Assembly: GCA_031261395.1 (NCBI GenBank)
Contig: JAISJT010000051.1
Location: 1 to 51,675 of the forward strand
Direction: 5' to 3'
DNA: 51,675 bases
DNA from: Eubacteriales Family XIII. Incertae Sedis bacterium
Lineage (GTDB): Bacteria > Bacillota > Clostridia > Peptostreptococcales > Anaerovoracaceae
Of the stretch, positions 1 through 8,196 are shown in pieces. The notes below the pieces were generated by a model, which was not told the origin of the DNA, searched no databases, and saw only the letters and a program-made list of their open reading frames with translations. Within the stretch, counting starts at the first letter, position 1; each line of letters starts with the position of its first letter. The translations under genes and the position numbers were made by a program.

Positions 1-599
1 TTGATCGGCAGTATCCCCGTCATATACGCCAGCGCGATAAACGAGCGATCCTTGAACCAGCTCCGCAAGAAATCAAGGAAGATATCCTGCTCCTTCTTGG
101 CATCCTTTTTGACACGGAATATGCAGTCCCATTCGTCTATCAGCACAACAAATGACCGCCCCTGATTTTGATGGATACCCTCCATCAATTTCTCCAATTT
201 GGTCCCGGCAACACCGAATTTCTCTCTGAGTTCTTTCCCCAAAGAAGCGCGGATGATCTTCACCATTTTCTCCACGCTGCCGCCGGCCTCGGAAAGAAAG
301 CGCTGGATGTCGATAGAAATGACCTCGTACTTGCCCTGGTGCGCCTCATATCCCGGATCGTTAAAGATCTCAAAAGGACGGAACAGCTCGCTCGGGTCGC
401 CCTCGCAATCATAATAATTGGCCAGCATGCTCATGGCGATTGATTTGCCAAAGCGCCGCGGCCGGCTCACACAGACATACCTTTGCTGCGTATTGATAAG
501 CTTGTTTGTAGCAGCGATCAGACCCGTCTTGTCGACATAGATCTCGCTGTTTAATGCCAGTTTGAAATTTCCCTTATCCGGATTCAAATAATATCCCAT
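1..599 (-). CDS. AAA-ATPase-like protein, N-terminal part (runs off left edge)
   Basis: Not in the ORF track because its stop lies outside the window. The reverse strand reads MGYYLNPDKGNFKLALNSEI, then YVDKTGLI, and continues open to base 1 (about 199 codons). The VDKTGLI and CVSRPRRFGKS segments (P-loop-like RRFGKS) and VVLIDEWDCIF (Walker B) are typical of the AAA-ATPase_like family, which usually carries a C-terminal PD-(D/E)XK-type nuclease domain in about 500-580 residues; that half would be off the edge. Start chosen at 599 because ACGGAGGATGGTC precedes it with a good GGAGG ribosome site. Members are common, often multicopy and of unknown function in Clostridia and Bacteroidetes. It is divergent from the ABC exporter at 725 and probably unrelated to it. 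A defence or mobile-element role would be speculation. Confidence 0.85.
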   Translation of the reverse strand, partial: MGYYLNPDKGNFKLALNSEIYVDKTGLIAATNKLINTQQRYVCVSRPRRFGKSIAMSMLANYYDCEGDPSELFRPFEIFNDPGYEAHQGKYEVISIDIQRFLSEAGGSVEKMVKIIRASLGKELREKFGVAGTKLEKLMEGIHQNQGRSFVVLIDEWDCIFRVKKDAKKEQDIFLDFLRSWFKDRSFIALAYMTGILPI

Positions 600-686
600 G
601 ACCATCCTCCGTTGTTACGCATCCACGTTCCATGTCCAGTATATCACGGAAAAGCGGATCTCAGACACCGTCCTGGAGTGTTCTGT

Positions 687-715
687 TTGCGATTGCCTCG
701 TGTCTTTGGTAGAAT
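687..715 (+). promoter_or_regulatory. Promoter of the ABC exporter operon, leaderless layout
   Basis: TTGCGA at 687-692 and TAGAAT at 710-715 are separated by 17 bases. Only 9 bases lie between the -10 hexamer and ATG 725, so transcription should begin at or within a base or two of the start codon. No ribosome site precedes ATG 725. Confidence 0.6.
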
Positions 716-724
716 GCATTGGCT

Positions 725-1537
725 ATGCGAACACTATTGAAAATCATCAAACAGCACATCATCTGGCGGCATCAGCTGCTGAAATTGGCGCGTGCCGATA
801 TTATCAAGACCTACTCGGGCTCGGCGCTCGGCTGGGCCTGGGCGCTGATCAAACCGGCCGTCACGATTGCCGTATACTGGTTTGCGTTTGATGTCGGTCT
901 GCGGCTTGGCGACAATATGGACAACGGATTCCCTTTCATCCTCTGGTTCATGGCAGGTATGATGCCCTGGTTTTTCATGGAAGAGATGTTCACGCAGGGC
1001 GCCAATTCTCTGCGCCAATACAATTATCTTGTAACGAAAATGCGATTCCCGATTGCCACGATCCCGACTTTTGTTTCCCTGTCAAAGATACTCGTACATC
1101 TTTTTCTGATGGGCCTCACCGTGGTATTTTTCCTCTGCTACGGTCACCCGCCCGATCGGTATTTGCTCCAGCTGCCGATCTATATGTTCCTGATGCTGCT
1201 CTTTTTCATCGCCTGGGCGCAATTTGCTTCGATGCTGACCTGTATCAGCAAAGACTTCTTCAATTTGATCGGAGCGGCAGTGCAGGCATTGTTCTGGCTG
1301 TCCGCCATTATCTATGACGTCAAAACGATGAACATTCCGGAAGTCCTTAGGACTTTTCTGTTGTTCAATCCTATCACCTTCATTGCCAGCGGCTACCGCA
1401 ATATTTTCATTTACAAGGTCTGGATCTGGGAAGAGCCACGCGTGCTCGTCTACTTTCTGATCATGCTCCTCATCATGTCGAGCCTTGCGCTTTGGGCCTA
1501 CCGCAAGCTGTACAGGGAGATACCCGATGTCCTCTGA
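725..1537 (+). CDS. ABC-2 type polysaccharide/teichoic acid export permease (Wzm/TagG-like)
   Basis: Integral membrane half of an ABC exporter that moves a lipid-linked surface polymer out of the cytoplasm. About 270 residues, the usual size for Wzm/TagG permeases, with roughly six hydrophobic segments. The amphipathic N-terminal stretch and SGSALGWAWALIKPA are typical of the ABC2_membrane family (the classic Y-x-x-S-x-LG-x-x-W start). The ORF track begins at TTG 719, but TAGAAT ends at 715, so ATG 725 fits better as a leaderless start. The stop overlaps the ATPase gene by 11 bases, indicating translational coupling. With the next two genes it forms an exporter-glycosyltransferase operon. Substrate cannot be read from sequence; the RgpF homologue suggests a rhamnan or related polymer. 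Confidence 0.88.
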   Translation: MRTLLKIIKQHIIWRHQLLKLARADIIKTYSGSALGWAWALIKPAVTIAVYWFAFDVGLRLGDNMDNGFPFILWFMAGMMPWFFMEEMFTQGANSLRQYNYLVTKMRFPIATIPTFVSLSKILVHLFLMGLTVVFFLCYGHPPDRYLLQLPIYMFLMLLFFIAWAQFASMLTCISKDFFNLIGAAVQALFWLSAIIYDVKTMNIPEVLRTFLLFNPITFIASGYRNIFIYKVWIWEEPRVLVYFLIMLLIMSSLALWAYRKLYREIPDVL

Positions 1538-2261
1538 TAAAGTCGTTATCCGTTTTTCAAACGTGAAGAAACTCTACAAGCTCTTCAAGAGCGACAAGCA
1601 AAGGCTCTTGTCCCTTTTGAGCAAGCGCGTGAAGTATGCCGAGAAGTGGGCGGTAGATGACGTAAGTTTTGAAATCAAAGAAGGCGAATCCGTCGCCATC
1701 TTTGGCGTCAACGGAGCGGGAAAGTCAACCGTACTCAAGATGATCACGGGCGTCACCTTCCCGACGAGCGGCTGGGTCGATGTCTACGGACGCGTCAGCG
1801 CCCTGCTGGAACTAACCGCAGGTTTTGACTCCGAGCTCACCGGCAAGGAAAACATCTATCTCAAATGCCAGCTCATGGGGATGCGCGATCAGGAGATCAA
1901 AGACGCCGAAAAGAGCATCATCGACTTTGCCGAAATTGGGGATTATATCAACCAACCGACGAGGACCTACTCCTCCGGTATGCTTGCGCGTCTCGGATTT
2001 GCAATCAATGTCAACACGGAACCGGAGATCTTTATCGTCGACGAAGCGCTGTCGACGGGAGACAGTCGGTTTCAGGAAAAATGCCTGCTGCGCGTGCAGG
2101 AGATTATTGCAAAGGATCACGTGACCCTTCTTTTCGTAACACACAATTTGGGAACCGCAACGAAGTTTTGTTCACGGGGGCTTGTAATGAAAGACGGCCG
2201 TATCATCTTTGACGGCCCCATCTCAGAAGCATCTCAATTGTACGAGGGAGGATCATATTGA
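1527..2261 (+). CDS. ABC exporter ATPase (Wzt/TagH-like)
   Basis: Nucleotide-binding subunit pairing with the upstream permease. Walker A GVNGAGKST lies around residues 60-68, the signature YSSGMLARLGFA near 145, Walker B FIVDEALSTGD near 165 and the switch His in FVTHN. SALLELTAGFD is characteristic of the polysaccharide-exporting ABC subfamily. At about 244 residues it lacks the C-terminal carbohydrate-binding extension of some Wzt proteins. ATG 1527 is chosen over the upstream ORF start at 1485 because AGGGAGA sits just before it, and the longer N terminus would be read inside the permease gene. The end overlaps the next start by four bases (TTGA). Confidence 0.9.
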   Translation: MSSDKVVIRFSNVKKLYKLFKSDKQRLLSLLSKRVKYAEKWAVDDVSFEIKEGESVAIFGVNGAGKSTVLKMITGVTFPTSGWVDVYGRVSALLELTAGFDSELTGKENIYLKCQLMGMRDQEIKDAEKSIIDFAEIGDYINQPTRTYSSGMLARLGFAINVNTEPEIFIVDEALSTGDSRFQEKCLLRVQEIIAKDHVTLLFVTHNLGTATKFCSRGLVMKDGRIIFDGPISEASQLYEGGSY

Positions 2262-4195
2262 ACCGCGCGGGCATCTTTGTCTTTTTCGACAAAGAAGGCG
2301 TGGCCGATGACTACGTCCTGTATTACCTTGCGGAACTGAAAAAGAATATCGAACGCCTCGTCATCGTGGTGAACGGCGCGCTTTCCTACGAGACAAGACT
2401 CACCTTTGAAAAATTTACGAGCGACGTCCTTGTGCGGGACAACAAGGGATTTGATGCCTGGGCCTACAAGGAAGGACTCGAGCACATCGGCTACGATACC
2501 CTATCGGCCTACGATGAAGTGGTGATCGCCAATGATACAGTCTTTGGTCCCGTCTATCCCTTTGAGGAAATGTTCGATGAAATGTCCGCAAAGCCCGACC
2601 TCGGTTTTTGGGGAATCACCAAGCATCCGGCCTATGAAAAGGAAGACCTCGTCATCAGGAACAGTCCGCTCGGCTATGCGCCGGCACATATCCAGACCTA
2701 TTTCATGGTGTTCCGCACGCCGGTACTCAAGTCTGAGGCGTTTCGGAATTTCTGGATCAATCTGCTCTCGATCGAGCGCTACGAAGAAGCCGTCGGAAAA
2801 TTTGAGACCTATCTGACAAAAACGCTGGAGGATGCCGGCTTCCTCTGGGACAGCTTTGTACAAACGGATGCGGCCGCTACCGATGACCCAAATCTCCTGC
2901 TCTACTGCCCGGCCGACATGATAGAAAAATGGCATTGTCCCGTACTCAAATGCCGAGTCTTCAAACAGGACACGCTCACGCTCAATGCGGGAGACCAGCC
3001 GCGCGAGGCGTTTGCGTATATCAAAGAACACACGGACTACGATACGGACCTGATCTGGAAGAGCCTGCTCCGCAAATTCGATATGTGCGACTTCGTGAAA
3101 TCGCTCGCCCTGACCTACGTCCTGCCGGCCGAAGCGCCGCTTCCGACCGTCGAAGCGGAAGGCAAGCAAAAGATCGCACTTTTCATGCATATTTATTATC
3201 TTGAATTAGCTGAGGAAGCCGCAACGCTTGCCATGAATATGCCGGGCGGGACAGACATCTACATCACGACAGACAACAACGAAAAGGCCAAGCAGCTCCG
3301 CTATATCTTTTCGCAAAAACGACCGACGCGGGAGATCCGCATCGTCGAAAATCGCGGGCGTAGCGAGAGTGCGCTGCTCATCGGCATCGGCGCTGCCGCG
3401 CTCAAATACGATGTCGCCTGTTTCTGGAAGGAAAAGGTGAGCCGGCAGGTCGACTACCACGCATCCCTCGCGTGGGCAAAAAAGATCAACGACAGTTTGC
3501 TGGCCTCTCCCGATTATACCGAAAATATCGTACGCACTTTCACCGCAAATCCCCGGCTCGGCCTGCTCTGTGTGCCCGAGCCCTTCCACGCCGTCTATCA
3601 CTTCGTGCCCGGTCACGAATGGGCGGCCAATTTCGAAAACACGGTGGCGCTGGCAGACAGACTCGGCCTGCACGTACCGATGGACAAGGATGCACAGCCG
3701 GTCTGTTCGATGGGCGGGGCTTTTTGGTTCCGGCCCGCAGCGCTGAAAAAATTATTCACACATCCGTGGAAATACACGGATTTTCCGGAAGAACCACTCG
3801 CCGAGGACGGCACTCTGCTTCATGCGATTGAACGCATCTATCCTTTCACCGCGCAGGATGCCGGCTACTATCCCGGCTTTGTAATGAGCGACCGCTATGC
3901 CGCCCTGGAGTATACAAACCTCAGACAATACCTGTCCATGTACACCTACAGTACGCTCTATGCATGGCACAATTTTGACAACTATCTGCAGGCCACCGAC
4001 TACGTGCTCGCTGTCAGCGCAAGACCTCTGCGTGCGCGCATCAAGCGCTTCGCCAAACGCAGACTGCCGCGCTCGCTCTATATCATGATCCTCGGAGCCA
4101 AGCGTGTCCTGATGGGTCCGGACCGCGCCGGCGCCTTCCGCGAGATCCGCTTCCGCCTCACGCGCAAAAAGCAGGCAAAAAAGTTAAACAGCTGA
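2258..4195 (+). CDS. RgpF-like rhamnan synthesis / glycosyltransferase protein
   Basis: Resembles the rhamnan synthesis F (RgpF) family, which adds rhamnose during assembly of rhamnose-glucose cell wall polysaccharides. The N-terminal part has the family pattern VIVVNGALSYETR, DNKGFDAWAYKEGL and VIANDTVFGPVYPFEEM, where NKGFD and ND-x-FGP are the conserved blocks. Further on come FWGITKHP and SFVQTDAA. At 645 residues it matches the two-part family length; the C-terminal half contains a second glycosyltransferase-like region with basic residues near the end. Start is TTG 2258 inside the upstream stop (TTGA overlap) after GGGAGG. It ends exactly one base before the stop of the opposite-strand GT2 gene, leaving no terminator space. 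The linkage formed is unknown; rhamnose is inferred from family only. Confidence 0.82.
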   Translation: MNRAGIFVFFDKEGVADDYVLYYLAELKKNIERLVIVVNGALSYETRLTFEKFTSDVLVRDNKGFDAWAYKEGLEHIGYDTLSAYDEVVIANDTVFGPVYPFEEMFDEMSAKPDLGFWGITKHPAYEKEDLVIRNSPLGYAPAHIQTYFMVFRTPVLKSEAFRNFWINLLSIERYEEAVGKFETYLTKTLEDAGFLWDSFVQTDAAATDDPNLLLYCPADMIEKWHCPVLKCRVFKQDTLTLNAGDQPREAFAYIKEHTDYDTDLIWKSLLRKFDMCDFVKSLALTYVLPAEAPLPTVEAEGKQKIALFMHIYYLELAEEAATLAMNMPGGTDIYITTDNNEKAKQLRYIFSQKRPTREIRIVENRGRSESALLIGIGAAALKYDVACFWKEKVSRQVDYHASLAWAKKINDSLLASPDYTENIVRTFTANPRLGLLCVPEPFHAVYHFVPGHEWAANFENTVALADRLGLHVPMDKDAQPVCSMGGAFWFRPAALKKLFTHPWKYTDFPEEPLAEDGTLLHAIERIYPFTAQDAGYYPGFVMSDRYAALEYTNLRQYLSMYTYSTLYAWHNFDNYLQATDYVLAVSARPLRARIKRFAKRRLPRSLYIMILGAKRVLMGPDRAGAFREIRFRLTRKKQAKKLNS

Positions 4196-5125
4196 TTACT
4201 TTCCCTTCAGCATCAAGTCCAGCATATTCATTCTGATTTCGAAATTTTGCCGGTTTTGGCCGACGAGCGTGTTCAGGATCAAACCGCACGAGAGCGACAG
4301 AACCCCGGCGACGAAGAGAAATCCGACGCCGACAAGAGTCGGGATGCGCAAAATATCCGTCTGAAAATACGCTGCCAGCACGAATATGAACAGCACGATA
4401 CAGACCGCGAAAAAGAAAAGCGCAATCAGACCAAAGAACTGAAGCGGTTTGTAATTTTTGTAGGTGAGCGCAATCGTCGTCAGCACGCGCATGCCGTCGC
4501 TGACGGTATTGAGTTTGGAAACGCTGCCCTCCGGCCGGTCCCGGTATTCGACAGGGATCTCCCGCAGATTCATATTTTTGTCGAGCGCGTGAATCGTCAT
4601 TTCCGTTTCGATCTCAAAGCCATGCGAAAGCACAGGAAAGGTCTTGACGAAAAGCGGCGAAAAGGCCCGGCTCCCGGTCATGATATCTTTCACATTGCCG
4701 TGAAACAGGCGGTTGACAAGGCGGCGTACAGCCTTGTTGCCCGCATTGTGAAAAGCCCGCTTGTTTTCCGTGAAATAGGTGGAGGACAGTCTGTCGCCTA
4801 CGACCATATCGGCGCCCTCTTTCAATACCAGATCCGCCATTTCACGAGCTTTGTCAGCCGGATAGGTATCATCGCCATCCGCCATGATGTAGCAGTCGGC
4901 GTCTATCTCACGAAACATGGTACGGATCACGTTGCCTTTGCCCTGCTTGTGTTCGTAGCGGACAATCGCGCCTGCTGCAGCAGCGATTTTGTCAGTACCG
5001 TCCGAAGAATTGTTGTCGTAGACATAGATATCCGCTTCGGGCAGCGCGTCTTTGTATTCCCGCACGACTTTTTCAACGGTCTGTGCTTCGTTGTAACACG
5101 GTATTAGTACGGCGATGGTGCTCAT
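4196..5125 (-). CDS. GT2 glycosyltransferase with C-terminal membrane anchor (polyprenyl-phosphate type)
   Basis: GT-A fold glycosyltransferase of the DPM1/GtrB type that moves a sugar from a nucleotide donor to polyprenyl phosphate at the inner membrane face. N-terminal VLIPCYNEAQTVEKVV, YDNNSSDGT and the metal-binding ADGDDTYP (DXD) are clear. The acceptor-side motif IMTGSRAFSPLF follows, and the last 90 residues form two transmembrane helices. The start is ATG 5125 (MSTIAVLIP), preceded by GGAGGG, rather than the ORF-track start 13 codons upstream. A TTACAA-N18-TATAAT promoter is possible in the AT-rich region near 5200. Its product could feed the nearby membrane protein (5239) or the small flippase pair at 21453. 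Sugar identity unknown. Confidence 0.87.
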   Translation of the reverse strand: MSTIAVLIPCYNEAQTVEKVVREYKDALPEADIYVYDNNSSDGTDKIAAAAGAIVRYEHKQGKGNVIRTMFREIDADCYIMADGDDTYPADKAREMADLVLKEGADMVVGDRLSSTYFTENKRAFHNAGNKAVRRLVNRLFHGNVKDIMTGSRAFSPLFVKTFPVLSHGFEIETEMTIHALDKNMNLREIPVEYRDRPEGSVSKLNTVSDGMRVLTTIALTYKNYKPLQFFGLIALFFFAVCIVLFIFVLAAYFQTDILRIPTLVGVGFLFVAGVLSLSCGLILNTLVGQNRQNFEIRMNMLDLMLKGK

Positions 5126-5238
5126 TTTTCCCTCCATCCACGATTCAGTCAATCGTTCTGTCACTTCCGTTTCCGGCAGGCGCAGATTACTGTATATATG
5201 ATATTATATTATATCATGCCGGGAAATTGTAATGTGAG

Positions 5239-7020
5239 GTGACGCTTCTGGTTCTGTCTGTTTTTTATATCATTACCTACCTAGCCTTGTGCGGCGCGGT
5301 CTATCTTTTTCCGAAGACTGCGGATCCGGGCAGAAGGCAGGCGGCCTTTCTTTGGGTTCCGGTATCGCTGCTGCTTGCAGAATGCTGGGTCTCCGTAGCG
5401 GCGGGCCTCTTTTCCCTGTTGCATATCCCTGTAACACTGCTTTCTATCGGTCTGGCGCATCTTGCAGCTGCCGTGGCTCTGATCCTCTTCATGCGCAAGC
5501 ATACCCCCGGACTCCAAAAGATAGAAATCAAAATAGCGGATATTGCGCTCGGCGCCCTCTTGCTTGCCCTGATACTCATCATCGGCTATGTTCGGTTTTT
5601 CACGGCAAACCCGATCATATTTTTGTCGGTAGACCCTGCCGAACGGCTCGGCAACGCGATGACCATCGCGGTGACACAGAGCGTGATCACGCATTTTCCC
5701 AACCAGTATTTCATTCAGCTCACAGGCTCGCTCTTTATCCAGACGATGCAGTCCCTTGTGCCGGACGTGCTGCCTTTCCGCTTTTTCGAATTTAAAGACT
5801 TATTCAACCTGTGGTTTACGGGTGCGTTGTTTTACGGCGGCATTTCGCTCTTCATGCGCAGCCGTTTCTCACGCGTCTTAGCGTTTCTCGCCACCTTTGC
5901 TTTTGTCCTCGGCTATCCGTGGATGGGACAACTTTTCGGCTTTGTCTATCCGGGCGTGGCAACGAACCTCATCCTGCTCATCCTCATTGCCTTCGCTCTG
6001 CTGTTTCGCGGCGACATCGGCCGCATTCCGGCATACCTGATCGTCAGTCTCGGCTGTTTCGGTCTCGGCGTCTGCTACACCTTGTACGTCCCGCCGGTCT
6101 TTCTGGCGGCCTTCCTCGCGGTCGCTGTGTATGAGCGGCGGATATCCACACAATGGCGCCGTCTTGCACTGACAGAGTTTGCTATCTTCATCATCCCCGC
6201 CGTCTGGACGGTCATCAACGCGATTGCTCTGGATGCGGGCGGCGAGTTCAACGTATCCAACTCTATCACAGCCGAAGGAGGGATCTACCGCAACCTCTTT
6301 ACGGACTTCCTGCCCTATGCGCCCTTCGTCTTTTGGCTGCTCTGGCGCCAGATCTCCAAGCGCAAATGGGATTTCCCAACCCTGTTCTCCCTCATCTTCG
6401 CCGTATATCAAATCGGAATTTTTGCGCTAATGATGACAAATCGCGTCAGCACGTACTACTACTACAAACTTTACTATGCGACTTGGCTGATTTTCTTGTT
6501 CCTTGCATGCCTCGCCGTGGACGCTCTCGTTCACAAAGGCCTCTTTCGGCGCTTTGTCACTACCTACATCGTATGCTGGGGCCTCATTGCCGCCATCGGG
6601 ATCACCGGCGCAGAAAATATGATCGACAGTCATCGCCAGTTTTCAAATCCCCAGCCGAGCGGCAATATCGCCTTCCGCATTTATTCCGCCAATATCTTTT
6701 ATTCCATGCCGCCCGGCGAATACAGTCAAATCAATTATGATTGGGCCTTTATCGATCTATGCAGCCGGGCGCGAGAACAATTGGGACCTGTTGACGAAGA
6801 TATCCGTGTTGAAATCATCACAGATAATATCCATGACACGTTTTGGAAAGATGCCCTTACCGCTCAGATGCTGACTCCGCGTGAAGGCACGCCGGAAAAC
6901 AAAAACGGTCTTTGGATCGTTCTCTATGAAAGCGCCGGATATTCGGCTGACAAAGAGTATTACGACAGTTTGCCAAAACTCTTTGAAAACGAGCGAGGCT
7001 TTATCATTCAGCCTGTCTGA
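5239..7020 (+). CDS. Polytopic membrane protein, possible GT-C-type glycosyltransferase
   Basis: A 593-residue protein with about twelve hydrophobic segments spread over the first 480 residues and a soluble C-terminal tail of about 110 residues. I do not recognise the family. The acidic segment LSVDPAERLG after the third or fourth helix is in the place where GT-C enzymes carry a catalytic Asp loop. Together with neighbouring glycosyltransferases, this suggests transfer of a sugar from a polyprenyl-phosphate donor outside the membrane; that is inference. Start is GTG 5239 following an AT-rich region with the inverted repeat ATGATAT/ATATCAT (5207-5226 area); the ribosome site is weak. Its stop is only five bases from the stop of the convergent AlgX-like gene. 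Confidence 0.7.
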   Translation: MTLLVLSVFYIITYLALCGAVYLFPKTADPGRRQAAFLWVPVSLLLAECWVSVAAGLFSLLHIPVTLLSIGLAHLAAAVALILFMRKHTPGLQKIEIKIADIALGALLLALILIIGYVRFFTANPIIFLSVDPAERLGNAMTIAVTQSVITHFPNQYFIQLTGSLFIQTMQSLVPDVLPFRFFEFKDLFNLWFTGALFYGGISLFMRSRFSRVLAFLATFAFVLGYPWMGQLFGFVYPGVATNLILLILIAFALLFRGDIGRIPAYLIVSLGCFGLGVCYTLYVPPVFLAAFLAVAVYERRISTQWRRLALTEFAIFIIPAVWTVINAIALDAGGEFNVSNSITAEGGIYRNLFTDFLPYAPFVFWLLWRQISKRKWDFPTLFSLIFAVYQIGIFALMMTNRVSTYYYYKLYYATWLIFLFLACLAVDALVHKGLFRRFVTTYIVCWGLIAAIGITGAENMIDSHRQFSNPQPSGNIAFRIYSANIFYSMPPGEYSQINYDWAFIDLCSRAREQLGPVDEDIRVEIITDNIHDTFWKDALTAQMLTPREGTPENKNGLWIVLYESAGYSADKEYYDSLPKLFENERGFIIQPV

Positions 7021-7025
7021 AAATC

Positions 7026-8180
7026 TCAGTTCAGATCCATCGAAAAATAAAACTCTTCACCGCCGCCCTCAACAATGACAGCGTCGTAATCCCCGGTATT
7101 CATAGCCTCCGAGAGCAAAGCATTGCCGTTTTCACCACGGGGATCGATGACAGTGATCTGTCCCGCACCGAGCGAGAGATAGGCGACGGAACGCATCGCA
7201 ACGGAATCCATCACAAACAAAATCTTGCAGCCATCTTCTTGCTGATGATTGGTGATCGTATACATCGCACTCGGATAGGCCAAATAATCGAGCACCCAAT
7301 AAGGTTCTTTCACATATTCAAGCTCATCTTCCATCCCGTTCATCAAAGAATGCCTGAAATCGCCGCTCCTCTCCTTACCGCTTTCAGGATTTTCTATCGT
7401 GAAATCCGTTTTGAAACGAGGATGAAGAAGTTCAAAACTATCTCCTCCAAGAGTGAAGTACCTGCCGGCAGACTTGACGAGGTTCCCGTAGAACGGATGG
7501 CTTTCCGAATCATAATTCCCAAGATCAAAGATCTTGCCGGCATCCCGGTAGTCGATCCCCAGGGTTTCGAGCCGCTCTGCGATTTGACGCGCCACCTCAA
7601 ATTCGGCGGCCGTCGTGAGATGCATATCCGTTTTCAGCATCACCTTTCCTTCAACATTTGCCTCAAGGACATCTACGCCGGCATCGGTCAGCGCCTTCAA
7701 AAATACAGGATCGCGGCCGCCAAAGAAATGAACTTCCGCAGAAACAGGGAAACTCTCCTCTGTAAACCGCGGCGGCTGGGCGACAAAAATCAACGGTATG
7801 CCGCGTTCGGCAAAAGAAGCCGACAAAGTCTTGACCGAATCTTCGGCCTGCTGCCGGTCAAAGGCCTCCTGCGTTTTTTGCATCACGCCTTCTCCGTCTT
7901 TGACCAAGTCAAAATTGTCAAGGCTTTGTTTTCCTACACTCAAATTAAAAAGGCCGTACAAGTCGATCAGCTCCCACCGAAAACGGAAGTACTCAGTAAA
8001 ATTAGTGTTCCAGCTGCCGGTACGCCAAATCGCATTTTCCGGGGTGATGCCCGGCAGGTCGGTTTTCATCATCGCCACAAATCGGTCTGCATTCCATCCT
8101 GTCAGAAAAATGACAACGATGAGGAAGGCGAGAGTGAGCGCGAGTCCTGATTTATTTTTCTTCTTTTTTTGTTCCGTCAT
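7026..8180 (-). CDS. AlgX/AlgJ-like SGNH-type acyltransfer protein
   Basis: About 384 residues with one N-terminal membrane anchor (LALTLAFLIVVIFLTGW) after a Lys-rich start, and an extracytoplasmic domain. It is the third gene of an operon SDR - MBOAT - this gene, a pairing known from alginate and cell-wall O-acetylation systems in which the MBOAT protein passes an acyl group to an extracytoplasmic SGNH-like partner. TDMHLTT corresponds to the Asp-x-His pair of AlgX/AlgJ proteins and LFVMDSVAM to the nucleophile-Ser block; the first Gly of the usual GDS is replaced. Start is ATG 8180 (MTEQKKKK) with GGAG nearby, 16 bases after the MBOAT stop. Family assignment rests mainly on context and weak motifs. 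Confidence 0.68.
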   Translation of the reverse strand: MTEQKKKKNKSGLALTLAFLIVVIFLTGWNADRFVAMMKTDLPGITPENAIWRTGSWNTNFTEYFRFRWELIDLYGLFNLSVGKQSLDNFDLVKDGEGVMQKTQEAFDRQQAEDSVKTLSASFAERGIPLIFVAQPPRFTEESFPVSAEVHFFGGRDPVFLKALTDAGVDVLEANVEGKVMLKTDMHLTTAAEFEVARQIAERLETLGIDYRDAGKIFDLGNYDSESHPFYGNLVKSAGRYFTLGGDSFELLHPRFKTDFTIENPESGKERSGDFRHSLMNGMEDELEYVKEPYWVLDYLAYPSAMYTITNHQQEDGCKILFVMDSVAMRSVAYLSLGAGQITVIDPRGENGNALLSEAMNTGDYDAVIVEGGGEEFYFSMDLN

Positions 8181-8196
8181 GCTCCAAATCCCCGCC

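Noticed and set aside
1-599. Defence-system assignment for the AAA-ATPase-like gene
   Set aside because: The gene is cut off by the window edge and has no defence-like neighbour; only the family can be stated.
719-724. TTG 719 as start of the ABC permease
   Set aside because: It would lie only three bases after the -10 hexamer; ATG 725 fits the leaderless pattern better.
4247-5107. 286-aa plus-strand ORF
   Set aside because: Antisense shadow of the GT2 gene with DXD motif.
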